The position numbers and the translations under genes are program-made. Source: CAYSZX01 sp964548875 (GTDB lineage: Bacteria > Patescibacteriota > Minisyncoccia > Minisyncoccales > JANBVM01). From it: a stretch of 18,490 nucleotides of DNA. The stretch lies in assembly GCA_964548875.1 (NCBI GenBank), contig CAZJSP010000009.1:1-18490 (forward strand), written 5' to 3'. The notes under the pieces are model-generated. The model was not told the origin of the DNA, made no database searches, and saw only the letters and a program-made list of their open reading frames with translations. Numbering within the stretch: position 1 is the first letter of the stretch; each line of letters opens with the position of its first letter. Below, one piece after another: positions 1-7,229 of the stretch.

Positions 1-55
1 GAACCCACGACCCATGGCTTATGATGCCACTGCTCTACCCCTGAGCTACACCGCC
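1..55 (-). tRNA. tRNA-Met(CAT), elongator type or Ile2, cut by the window edge
   Basis: This is the 5' part of a tRNA. Reading the minus strand from base 55, it shows a 7-base acceptor strand GGCGGTG, then TA, a D-stem GCTC/GAGC around loop AGGGGTA, and an anticodon stem GTGGC/GCCAT around loop ATCATAA. This gives anticodon CAT. The variable loop GGGTC and the first T-stem bases follow, ending in the conserved TTC at base 1. The 3' half is outside the window. G1 and the Y11:R24-type D-stem argue against an initiator. Elongator Met and the lysidine-modified Ile2 tRNA share the CAT anticodon and cannot be separated from this part alone. It lies 24 nt after the initiator-type tRNA and is probably co-transcribed with it. 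Confidence 0.85.
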
Positions 56-79
56 AAATAAAATAACTATAAAAAAATG

Positions 80-150
80 TTGCGGTGCCTAGAATTGCAC
101 TAGGGCCTCCAGCTTATGAGACTGGCGAGGTACTACTCCTCCACACCGCG
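80..150 (-). tRNA. Initiator-type tRNA-fMet(CAT) with unusual D and T loops
   Basis: A 71-nt cloverleaf can be folded. The acceptor stem CGCGGTG/CACCGCA has six pairs and a C1 x A72 mismatch, the hallmark of bacterial initiators. The D-stem GAGG/CCTC contains A11:T24, also initiator-specific. The anticodon stem CCAGT/GCTGG carries loop CTCATAA (anticodon CAT), and the T-stem is CCTAG/CTAGG. Oddities: the D loop AGTAGTA has no GG doublet, and the T loop TGCAATT has G at position 55 where a uridine (pseudouridine) is expected. The variable loop has only 4 nt. The anticodon stem lacks the three consecutive G-C pairs (29-31:39-41) usual in initiators. CCA is not encoded: the discriminator A is followed by CAT and a T run. 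It has its own promoter just upstream. The fold is seen directly; the initiator role is inferred from C1 x A72 and A11:T24. Confidence 0.85.
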
Positions 151-165
151 TTACAATGATATAAC

Positions 166-194
166 AATATAGCTTGATTTAAACTGAAAGTCAA
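166..194 (-). promoter_or_regulatory. Sigma-70-type promoter of the tRNA pair
   Basis: On the minus strand, TTGACT (194-189) and TATATT (171-166) each match the -35/-10 consensus at 5 of 6 positions, with an optimal 17-nt spacer. Transcription would start near 159, about 9 nt before the tRNA. The promoter fits into the 45-nt gap right after the stop codon of the upstream gene, so the tRNAs need not depend on read-through. Confidence 0.75.
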
Positions 195-195
195 T

Positions 196-720
196 TTATA
201 GGGCACCTAAATTAACTAAGGCCGCCCGGTAAGATCTTATTGCCTGTTTTGCCTCTTCAAAGTCTAATCGATAAGTCGGATCATGAATAATATTAAAATA
301 TATTTTATGATATTTTTTCACTTCGTCAAGATTATCTAAAATATCAACGTTTAACCCTTCTAACCTTTCTCCCAAATCTTTACCCTTATAACTCATTATT
401 CTTAAAACATTATCTAGTAAAGAGGCAGCCTCAACAATAGCTAGCTTCATTTCTGGTTCAGTTCTACCTTTAAAATGACTTTCTATTTCTTTCCACTTTT
501 TTCTTGTTTTTGATAAACCATAATGCTTGTAAGTTAAAAATTCTTGAACATCATGAAGTATTAATTTATCCAACCAACTGGTTGTTGTTAAAGAAAAAAT
601 AATAAAGGCAACCATAGCAAGATTAACAATCAAAAACAATATTTTTGTCCATAAAAGCCATCCAGAGGATTCTGGATACATCAGAAACTCAACTATACTG
701 TAAAAATCAAAATCGTACAT
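196..720 (-). CDS. Membrane-anchored hypothetical protein with a HEPN-like C-terminal half
   Basis: I do not recognise a named family. The 174-residue protein has one hydrophobic helix at about 25-46, with a short acidic N-terminus before it. A charged, helical soluble part (about 70-174) follows. The C-terminal stretch has the layout of small HEPN-like helical domains: a helix with an AxxLLDxVL pattern (98-106), then a GxRL segment, then an HK...N-I-I-H-D motif (138-147) and a final helix with YRAAL. The HEPN RNase signature needs Arg-x4-6-His; here the Arg position appears to be occupied by other residues, so nuclease activity is doubtful. It starts with ATG 14 nt after gatA, without a Shine-Dalgarno sequence, and is the last protein gene of the mreB2-to-gatA cluster. 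Being a real gene is likely; the HEPN relation is an inference from the residue pattern only. Confidence 0.8.
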   Translation of the reverse strand: MYDFDFYSIVEFLMYPESSGWLLWTKILFLIVNLAMVAFIIFSLTTTSWLDKLILHDVQEFLTYKHYGLSKTRKKWKEIESHFKGRTEPEMKLAIVEAASLLDNVLRIMSYKGKDLGERLEGLNVDILDNLDEVKKYHKIYFNIIHDPTYRLDFEEAKQAIRSYRAALVNLGAL

Positions 721-734
721 ATTAGTTTATTATA

Positions 735-2150
735 TTATTTTTCCATAATTTCCGCTATATCCATAACTTTTTCATCCTCAAATGACTTCCCAATAATCTG
801 AAGTCCAACTGGCAGTCCTTTTTTAACATTCCCGCAAGGAACAGAAATTGCACATAATCCGCCTAAATTAATAGAAACGGTAAAAATATCTGAAAGATAC
901 ATCGAAATTGGATCATTCGTTTTTTCTCCTATTTTAAAGGCTGGGGTAGGAGTAGTGGGAGCCATAATAACATCAACGTCTTTAAGAACCCTTTTAAAAT
1001 CTTTTTGAATTAATTTCCTAACCTTTTGAGCTCTTGAATAGTAGGCCTCATAGTACCCAGAAGACAAAGAAAAAGTTCCCATCATAATTCTTCTTTTTAC
1101 TTCTTGCCCAAACCCTTGCCTTCTAGTTTCAAAATATAAGTCTTTTAAATTATCTCCTTTAGATAAGCCATATCTAACTCCATCATAACGAGCTAAATTA
1201 GCACTAGCCTCAGAAGCGGACAGAATATAATAGGCTGGAATTGCATATTGGGTATAGGGAAGACTAATCTCTTTAATCTCAGCTCCCAAATCTTCATATT
1301 TAGAAATGGCTTTTTTAATAATTCCTAAAACCTCTTGATCGACTTCTTTAACAAAATATTCTTTTGGTACCCCTATCTTTAATTTCTTAATGTTTCGAGA
1401 ATCAAAACGAGAAATATTTTCAACTTTTTTACTAGTTGAATCTAAATTGTCTTTTCCTTGAATAGCATTAAAAACAATTCTGCAGTCTTCTACGTTTTTA
1501 GTAATAGGTCCTATCTGATCTAAAGAGGAAGAATAAGCTATTAATCCATATCTTGAAACTCTTCCATAAGTAGGTTTTAAACCAACCACTCCACAGAAAG
1601 AAGCAGGTTGTCTAATAGAGCCCCCTGTATCTGAACCTAAAGAAAATAATGAAAAATTAGCAGCGACTGAAGCAGCCGATCCTCCAGAAGAACCTCCTGG
1701 GACTCGACTTAAATCAACCGGATTTTTAGTCGGACCAAAACTAGAATTTTCAGTAGAAGAACCCATTGCAAACTCATCTAAATTGTTCTTCCCAAGAATT
1801 ATAACCCCCTGGGCAAGAAGCTTTTTAATAGAACTTGCATTATAAGGAGCAACATAGTCTTTTAAAATCTTAGATCCGGCTGTACACTGCATCCCTTTAA
1901 CCAGAATAATATCCTTAATCGAGGCAGGAATTCCTTCTAGTAAAGAAATCTCTTCTTTTCTATTAATTTTTTTATCTACTTCTTTAGCCCGATTAAGGGC
2001 CTGGTCCTTATAAACAGACAAAAAAGAATTAATCTTTTTGTCTTCCTTTTCTATTTTCTGAAAATAAGATTGAACAAGATCAACAGCCGAAAATTCTTTT
2101 TTAATTAATCCCTTATGTGCTTTTTTAATTGTTAAATTAGACAAGTTCAT
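735..2150 (-). CDS. gatA: Asp-tRNA(Asn)/Glu-tRNA(Gln) amidotransferase subunit A
   Basis: GatA releases ammonia from glutamine for the amidation of misacylated Glu-tRNA(Gln) and Asp-tRNA(Asn) in the cytosolic GatCAB complex. At 471 residues it is close to full length. The amidase-signature core is intact: the Ser-cisSer-Lys catalytic triad falls on K79 (in SIKD), S154 (in PGGSSGGS) and S178 (in SDTGGSIRQ). These numbers are the same as those I recall for the Staphylococcus aureus enzyme. Its ATG shares one base with the gatC stop (TAATG), so the two are translationally coupled. There is no gatB here, so the kinase/transferase subunit must be encoded elsewhere. The presence of this pathway suggests that the cell lacks GlnRS, AsnRS or both. 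Confidence 0.97.
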   Translation of the reverse strand: MNLSNLTIKKAHKGLIKKEFSAVDLVQSYFQKIEKEDKKINSFLSVYKDQALNRAKEVDKKINRKEEISLLEGIPASIKDIILVKGMQCTAGSKILKDYVAPYNASSIKKLLAQGVIILGKNNLDEFAMGSSTENSSFGPTKNPVDLSRVPGGSSGGSAASVAANFSLFSLGSDTGGSIRQPASFCGVVGLKPTYGRVSRYGLIAYSSSLDQIGPITKNVEDCRIVFNAIQGKDNLDSTSKKVENISRFDSRNIKKLKIGVPKEYFVKEVDQEVLGIIKKAISKYEDLGAEIKEISLPYTQYAIPAYYILSASEASANLARYDGVRYGLSKGDNLKDLYFETRRQGFGQEVKRRIMMGTFSLSSGYYEAYYSRAQKVRKLIQKDFKRVLKDVDVIMAPTTPTPAFKIGEKTNDPISMYLSDIFTVSINLGGLCAISVPCGNVKKGLPVGLQIIGKSFEDEKVMDIAEIMEK

Positions 2151-2437
2151 TAAAGGATTTTTTTAGTTTTGAAATAAGAGTCTTTTTTTTCAGGAACTAA
2201 GCCCATTATTTCTTTTATTTTTTCTTTTTCTGTTTGGCAAATAATATCTTTTCTCATTCTATTAACAACATCTAAGTCTGGACGAACATTTTCAACAGAA
2301 GAAATATCAACTTCCTTTAAGGCTTCAATGTAATCTAAGATAGAAGAAAAATCCTTCTGGATAGAAGATAGTTCTTTTTCATTTAGACCTAAGCGGGCAA
2401 GACTAGCAATATGTTTTGTTTCTTTTTTGCTTATCAT
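2150..2437 (-). CDS. gatC: Asp/Glu-tRNA amidotransferase subunit C
   Basis: GatC is the small belt-like subunit that wraps GatA and helps hold it to GatB. The protein has 95 residues, the usual length. It begins with the helix motif IxHIASLARLGLNEKEL (about 9-24), followed by the DFSSILDYIEAL helix, and it keeps the VENVRPD segment before the C-terminal extension that contacts GatA. The ATG overlaps the mreB1 stop by four bases (ATGA), and the stop overlaps the gatA start by one base. The reading therefore depends on tight coupling from mreB1 through gatA. No Shine-Dalgarno sequence precedes it. Confidence 0.95.
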   Translation of the reverse strand: MISKKETKHIASLARLGLNEKELSSIQKDFSSILDYIEALKEVDISSVENVRPDLDVVNRMRKDIICQTEKEKIKEIMGLVPEKKDSYFKTKKIL

Positions 2438-3477
2438 TTTGGTGGTTCTAATTCGTCAACTTCTATTAAAACTTCTTGTAATTCGTCTAGATTTTCTAAA
2501 ACAATTCCTGCTCCTCTTACCACTCCTGTCATTGGATCTTCAATTCCCTGAGTTGGAATTTTGGTTTCTTTTTGAATAAGAGCATCTAATTTTCTTAACA
2601 ATGATCCTCCCCCAGCTAAAAAAATACCATTTTCCATAATATCAGCTAAAAGCTCAGGAGGGGTTTCCTCTATAGCATCCTTAATTTCATTAACAATTTT
2701 TTTAACTGATTTCTGCATTGCCAATCTAGCATCCTTATCAGTAAATAAGATTTCTTCAGGTAAACCGGTAACCAAGTTTCTACCCCTAACAGAAACTGTT
2801 TTTTTCTTGTTCAAAGGCATAGCCGAACCAACGCTAATTTTAACCTTTTCTGCCATTCTTTCTCCAATTAGTAATTTATATTCCTGCTGAGAATAACGAA
2901 TAATATCTTCATTTAATCTATCTCCTGCCACTCTTAAGCTCTTTGATAAAACCATCCCCCCTAGAGAAACAACCGCTACTTCGGTGGTTCCTCCTCCAAT
3001 ATCAACAATAAAATTACCTCCAGCCTCCTGAACAGGAAGTCTTGCTCCAATAGCAGAAGCCATTGGCTCATCTATTAAAAAAACCTCTCTTGCTCCAGCC
3101 GACTTAGCGGCATCTATTACTGCTTTTTTTTCTACCTGAGTTACTCCAGAAGGAATACCGATAATTACTCTTGGGCTAATCCATTTTTTATCTCTCGCCT
3201 TTTCAATAAAATAACGAAGCATTTGCTCAGTTACTTCAAAATCAGAAACTACTCCAGACCTTAAAGGTCTACTAGCAGTAATGTGAGAGGGGGTTCTTCC
3301 AACCATCTTTTTGGCCTCAGAACCAATAGCTAAAATCTGACCCGTCTTAGTGTTTACAGCCACTATTGATGGTTCTTTAATAACAATCCCTTTTCCCTGA
3401 ACATAAACAACAGAATTAGCTGTTCCTAAATCTATTGCAATATCATCCGATAAGTTTTTAAATATTTCTTTTAACAC
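2434..3477 (-). CDS. mreB: Rod-shape-determining actin homologue MreB (first paralogue)
   Basis: MreB polymerises on ATP into membrane-bound double filaments that direct lateral wall synthesis. This 347-residue copy has the actin-fold ATP motifs: phosphate-1 loop DLGT (16-19), phosphate-2 loop DIGGGTTE (159-166) and adenosine motif GGGS near residue 290. A glutamate lies in IDEP (135-138). Before the fold comes MLKEIFKNLS, a short amphipathic helix of the kind that anchors many MreBs to the membrane. The loop after the first helical part (about 94-101) is polar (DKKWIS). The start is GTG, seven bases inside the end of proS; no ATG fits better. It lies between proS and gatC rather than beside mreC/mreD, which are absent here. 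A second paralogue lies at 7226-8221. Confidence 0.96.
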   Translation of the reverse strand: MLKEIFKNLSDDIAIDLGTANSVVYVQGKGIVIKEPSIVAVNTKTGQILAIGSEAKKMVGRTPSHITASRPLRSGVVSDFEVTEQMLRYFIEKARDKKWISPRVIIGIPSGVTQVEKKAVIDAAKSAGAREVFLIDEPMASAIGARLPVQEAGGNFIVDIGGGTTEVAVVSLGGMVLSKSLRVAGDRLNEDIIRYSQQEYKLLIGERMAEKVKISVGSAMPLNKKKTVSVRGRNLVTGLPEEILFTDKDARLAMQKSVKKIVNEIKDAIEETPPELLADIMENGIFLAGGGSLLRKLDALIQKETKIPTQGIEDPMTGVVRGAGIVLENLDELQEVLIEVDELEPPK

Positions 3478-4709
3478 TTTTTTAAGAATTCTTTTAATTT
3501 ACTAATTTTAACCAGCTTTTCCTCTTTCTCTATCCTCTTTTTTAATCCAACTGAATTTTTTTGGCAAGTTTTTTCTGAAACAACAATTCTAATCGGAATA
3601 CCGATCAAATCACTTTCAGCAAACTTTTCTCCAGGAGATTTATCTCTATCATCAAACAAAACATTAAAATTACTTTCTTTAAGATCATTATAAATTTCTT
3701 CAGCCTTTTTTTGAACTTCTTTATTAGAGCCAAGACCAATAAGATGAATTTCAAAAGGAGAGACTTCTTTAGGCCAAATAATACCATTTTCATCATGGGA
3801 ACCTTCAACAACAACAGCCATTAATCTAGAAACACCAATTCCGTAACAGCCCATTAAAATGGGTTTTTTATTCCCATCTTGGTCAGTATAATTAGCCTCC
3901 ATTTTTTTACTATACTCATCTTCTAAAATGAAAACATGCCCAATTTCAATTGATTTTTTCTCTTGCAATTCTTTAGCGCACTGAGGACATTTTAAAAGAT
4001 TTTCTTTTTCAATATTAACTCCCACACCACACTTATCACAAATTTTAATTGTATCTTCACCCACTTCGCTAACCAACATAAACTCATTAGAATAGTCCCC
4101 TCCTATTGAGCCCGAATCCGCCTGGACAGCGATTACATTCAAACCACATCTTTTAAATATTTTAAAATAAGCTTTTTTTACTTTTTCATAAAAATCAACT
4201 AAATCTTTCTTTTCAGCATGAAAGCTATATAAGTCTTTCATAATAAATTCCCTAGTTCTCATGAGACCCCCTGTTGCTCTTAATTCATTTCGAAACTTAT
4301 TCTGAATTTGAAACAAAGAAAAAGGTAAATCTTGATAAGAAAAAACCCTTTTTCGAACAATATCAGTTACCTCTTCTTCATGAGTCGGTCCTAATCCTAT
4401 TTCTGAACCATGAATATCTTCAAACTGAAAAATAGGGGGGTCATATTCTTTCCATCTTCCTGTTTCTTCCCAAAGATCCTTCTTTTGGAGAGTAGGCAAA
4501 AGAATCTCTTGGCTTCCTATTGCTGTCATTTCCTCCCTAATGATATTTTTTAATTTTTGAAGCACTCTAAAACCTAAAGGTAAAAATCTGTAAACTCCAC
4601 TAATTGTCTTTTCAATAAAATCACCCCGGACAAGAAGCTCATGGCTGGTTGAGTGAACATCTTTAGAAATATTTTTCCTTGTTCTATTAAATAATAAAGA
4701 TTGTTTCAT
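3471..4709 (-). CDS. proS: Prolyl-tRNA synthetase, short form without editing insertion
   Basis: ProRS charges tRNA(Pro) in the cytosol. The class II core is complete: a GPTHEEEVT proline-binding loop (107-115), motif 2 from FRNELRATGGLMRTREF (139-155) and motif 3 MGCYGIGVSRL (287-297), followed by an anticodon-binding domain to residue 412. Typical bacterial ProRS is about 570 residues because a YbaK-type INS editing domain sits between motifs 2 and 3. Here that insertion is missing, and only a short linker with two CxxC pairs (C224, C227, C241, C244) remains, which could bind zinc. Short forms without INS are known in alphaproteobacteria and mitochondria. Proofreading of Ala-tRNA(Pro), if any, would need a separate protein. 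It starts 4 nt after rseP, without a Shine-Dalgarno sequence. Confidence 0.96.
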   Translation of the reverse strand: MKQSLLFNRTRKNISKDVHSTSHELLVRGDFIEKTISGVYRFLPLGFRVLQKLKNIIREEMTAIGSQEILLPTLQKKDLWEETGRWKEYDPPIFQFEDIHGSEIGLGPTHEEEVTDIVRKRVFSYQDLPFSLFQIQNKFRNELRATGGLMRTREFIMKDLYSFHAEKKDLVDFYEKVKKAYFKIFKRCGLNVIAVQADSGSIGGDYSNEFMLVSEVGEDTIKICDKCGVGVNIEKENLLKCPQCAKELQEKKSIEIGHVFILEDEYSKKMEANYTDQDGNKKPILMGCYGIGVSRLMAVVVEGSHDENGIIWPKEVSPFEIHLIGLGSNKEVQKKAEEIYNDLKESNFNVLFDDRDKSPGEKFAESDLIGIPIRIVVSEKTCQKNSVGLKKRIEKEEKLVKISKLKEFLKKC

Positions 4710-4713
4710 ACTT

Positions 4714-5790
4714 TTAAAATAAATTAATAATATCTTTAACCATCACCCAGACCATTAAAGATCCTAAAAAAACTAAAGAAGTAAAATCTATTTTTTCTTG
4801 TATTTTTTCTGGAAGAGGTCTATTCCTAATTTTTTCAATTACTAAAAAAAGAAATCTACCCCCATCAACCAAAGGAATTGGCAAGCTATTTGAAACTGCT
4901 AAATTAATAGAAATAAAAGCAATAAAGCCTAAAAAGTTAACAAATCCAAATCTTTGGCTTTGAGCAATCATTTGAAAAATACCAACAGCGCTAACTAGAG
5001 AGTCTTGCTCAAATCCTCCAGTAAATATTTGACGAAACATAAAAGCATATAATCTAATTACCATAACAGTATTATCCCAAGTTTCTTTAATTCCCAAAAA
5101 AATAGACATATACCAAGGATTTTTTTGAATAGCCGTTCTAATTAAAGAAACGCCCATTGCCCCCTCTCCTTCTGGAAAAGACTCTCTCACTCGTATAGAT
5201 CTTTCAATCTCCTCTCCTCCTCTATTGATTAACAAATTAATCTCTTGACCACCATGACTAGAAATAAAATTTTGAACTTCCTCTATTTTTGTCGGATAAA
5301 CCTCGTTATTATTATAAGAAATTTTTTTAATTGCATCACCCATTTCTAAGCCAGCCTTTTCAGCTGGAGAATCCTCCGCTATTTCAAAAATATTAACTTC
5401 AAAATTACTTAGATTTTCAAAATCATTGTCGTTAACTAAAATTTTTCCACCAATAGAAAAAATAATACTATAAAGAATAATCGCAATAATCCAAAAAGAA
5501 ATAACACCTCCCAAAACAATTAACATTCTATTGCCAATAGACTGATTAGAAAAACTTCTTTCACTGTCAACAGCTTCGTCCTCTCCCTCCATTTTTACAA
5601 AAGCGCCCAAAGGAATTAAGTTAAAAGAATATAGCGTCTCCCCTATTTTCTTACCAAAAATCCGGGGAGGATAGCCTATGCCAAACTCCTCAACTTTAAC
5701 TCCGCATTTTTTAGCTACAAAAAAATGACCAAACTCGTGTAGAGCAGCTAAAATAATTATGCTGAAAAAAGCAAGAAGAAAGCTAACCAT
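4714..5790 (-). CDS. rseP: Site-2 intramembrane zinc metalloprotease, RseP/M50 family
   Basis: Proteases of this family cut transmembrane substrates such as anti-sigma factors and leftover signal peptides within the membrane. The zinc motif HEFGH is at 18-22 inside the first transmembrane helix. The third zinc ligand D309 lies in NSLPIPLVDGGR (301-312), close to the family NxxPxPxLDGG pattern. Other hydrophobic segments are at about 88-115, 285-300 and 336-350. One PDZ domain (about 130-203) with the SPAEKAGL motif lies between them. Length 358 is normal for single-PDZ members. The gene lies 3 nt after frr and 4 nt before proS. The frr-rseP-proS order resembles the common bacterial frr-uppS-cdsA-dxr-rseP-proS run with the isoprenoid and lipid genes missing. 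Confidence 0.94.
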   Translation of the reverse strand: MVSFLLAFFSIIILAALHEFGHFFVAKKCGVKVEEFGIGYPPRIFGKKIGETLYSFNLIPLGAFVKMEGEDEAVDSERSFSNQSIGNRMLIVLGGVISFWIIAIILYSIIFSIGGKILVNDNDFENLSNFEVNIFEIAEDSPAEKAGLEMGDAIKKISYNNNEVYPTKIEEVQNFISSHGGQEINLLINRGGEEIERSIRVRESFPEGEGAMGVSLIRTAIQKNPWYMSIFLGIKETWDNTVMVIRLYAFMFRQIFTGGFEQDSLVSAVGIFQMIAQSQRFGFVNFLGFIAFISINLAVSNSLPIPLVDGGRFLFLVIEKIRNRPLPEKIQEKIDFTSLVFLGSLMVWVMVKDIINLF

Positions 5791-5793
5791 AAA

Positions 5794-6366
5794 TTAATTT
5801 TCAATTTCCTTAATTTTGTTTTCGGCTTTTTGTTCAATTTGATCTACATAATCTCTAACCATCTCTTCCATTTTCTTTTTTCCTTTAAATTTCTCATCTT
5901 CAGACATTTTCTTTTCTTGTTCGGCATCTTTTAATCTTCCCCAAGCCTCATCTCTCCATTTTCTAATTGTTTGTTTAGCCTGTTCTTGAGTTTGAGAAAC
6001 TAAACGAGATAAATCTTTTCTAAATTCCTTGCTTAAAGATGGCAATTTTAATCTAATAATTTCTTCCTCAACAGTTGGAGTAGCCTTCATATCACTCTTA
6101 GATAGAGCATTAACAATGTCTTCGATATAAGACTTGTCCCAAGGCTTAATAATTAACTCTCTCTGTTGTCCAGTCGTAATTGTTGCTAATTCCTTTAAAG
6201 AATAATTCTTGCCAAAATAATCCACCCTAATATCATCTACTAGGCTGGAGGAAGCTCTCTCTGTCCTTATCTTTCTTAACTCTTTTTCAAAGAAAACAAG
6301 AACTTTTTTTAATTCTTTCTCTAATTCTTCTAATATTTCTTTGTATGATATTTTATCTTGTGTCAT
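5794..6366 (-). CDS. frr: Ribosome recycling factor
   Basis: RRF works with EF-G to split the post-termination ribosome. The 190-residue length and tRNA-like two-domain layout are typical. The three-helix bundle is formed by the N-terminal helix with the RTERAS motif (normally RTGRAS) and by the long C-terminal helices (about 110-190). Domain II holds VDYFGKNYSLKELATI and the IKPWDKSYIEDI segment. The family-specific IRKWRDEAW stretch near 135-143 is kept. The start ATG is 23 nt after holB, the largest gap in this gene cluster, and no Shine-Dalgarno sequence is visible. The C-terminal third is very rich in Lys and Glu. Confidence 0.96.
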   Translation of the reverse strand: MTQDKISYKEILEELEKELKKVLVFFEKELRKIRTERASSSLVDDIRVDYFGKNYSLKELATITTGQQRELIIKPWDKSYIEDIVNALSKSDMKATPTVEEEIIRLKLPSLSKEFRKDLSRLVSQTQEQAKQTIRKWRDEAWGRLKDAEQEKKMSEDEKFKGKKKMEEMVRDYVDQIEQKAENKIKEIEN

Positions 6367-6389
6367 ATGTTTTAAAAATTAATTAATAA

Positions 6390-7229
6390 TTAAAATTGAA
6401 CAACTAGGGCTTCTAGAGCCAACTTAGAACTTGTATTGGTACTAGAAATCAAGAATATTGTTTCTTGAAGAGCATTAATTAACTCTCTTAATTTTTCTAA
6501 ATTTTTCGTTTTGTTAGAAATCATCCTCTCTCTTAAATAAGAAAGCCAAATTATTAAAATTTCTCTTAAATTTTCTTCCTCAGATATTTTCTTAACATAA
6601 TTAAATCTTTTTTCTAAAGGAGATTGAGCCATCTCAATAAATTCTTTTAATATTCTTTTTCTTTCTTTCATTTCCTCAGGATTATTCAGAAAATTAACGG
6701 CCTGACCTGGACGCCCCAAAGCAATTTTTGTAATCTCTTCAATTTCTTCTTCCTTAATTCTTTTTTCTTTTAAATAAGAAATAATTCTTTTATTCTCAAC
6801 CGGATAAAATTTAACCTTTTCACATCTGGAAATAATGGTTGGCAAAAGATAATCAGGATGATCAGTAATTAAAATTAAAATAGCGTTACTTTTTGGCTCT
6901 TCTAGGGTTTTTAAAAAACAGTTTTGAGCGTCTTTATTCATTAAATGGGCATCGTCAATTATAACTCCAAAGCAAGATGACTGAACAGGTTTAAAGGAAA
7001 TTCTTTGGGATAGTGTTCTAATTTGCTGAATATGAATATTATTATTAGAGGGTTCAACAAAAATAAAATCAGGATGCCTGTTAATCCGGCCCTCAAAAAT
7101 AGAAGAAAAAAAATTAAAAGCAACTGTTTTTTTTCCAAGTAATTCAGGCCCAACAAATAAAAGAGATCTTGAACCATCTCGTTTAATTTTATTTAAAAAT
7201 TCTCTTTGTTTTTCGTGACCAATAATCAT
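6390..7229 (-). CDS. holB: DNA polymerase III delta-prime-like clamp-loader subunit
   Basis: The protein is an AAA+ clamp-loader ATPase relative, 279 residues long. Its Walker A region GPELLGKKT (27-35) has Lys where a Ser/Thr normally follows the catalytic Lys, as in many delta-prime proteins that do not hydrolyse ATP. A Walker B-like VIIDDAH (about 108-114), the LKTLEEP segment and the SRC sensor-1 motif (ISRCEKVKF) are clear. The Cys-rich zinc module seen in many clamp-loader subunits is absent between Walker A and Walker B. The C-terminal helical collar is short. A gamma/tau subunit is less likely because of the degenerate P-loop and the short length. The ATG overlaps the mreB2 stop as ATGA. 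Confidence 0.88.
   Translation of the reverse strand: MIIGHEKQREFLNKIKRDGSRSLLFVGPELLGKKTVAFNFFSSIFEGRINRHPDFIFVEPSNNNIHIQQIRTLSQRISFKPVQSSCFGVIIDDAHLMNKDAQNCFLKTLEEPKSNAILILITDHPDYLLPTIISRCEKVKFYPVENKRIISYLKEKRIKEEEIEEITKIALGRPGQAVNFLNNPEEMKERKRILKEFIEMAQSPLEKRFNYVKKISEEENLREILIIWLSYLRERMISNKTKNLEKLRELINALQETIFLISSTNTSSKLALEALVVQF

Noticed and set aside
70..79. T run after the initiator tRNA as a terminator.
   Set aside because: No separate hairpin precedes it and a second tRNA starts 15 nt later, so the two are probably co-transcribed.
721..740. TATAAT close to the start of the hypothetical gene at 720.
   Set aside because: There is no acceptable -35 hexamer at 16-18 nt upstream, so it is not called a promoter.
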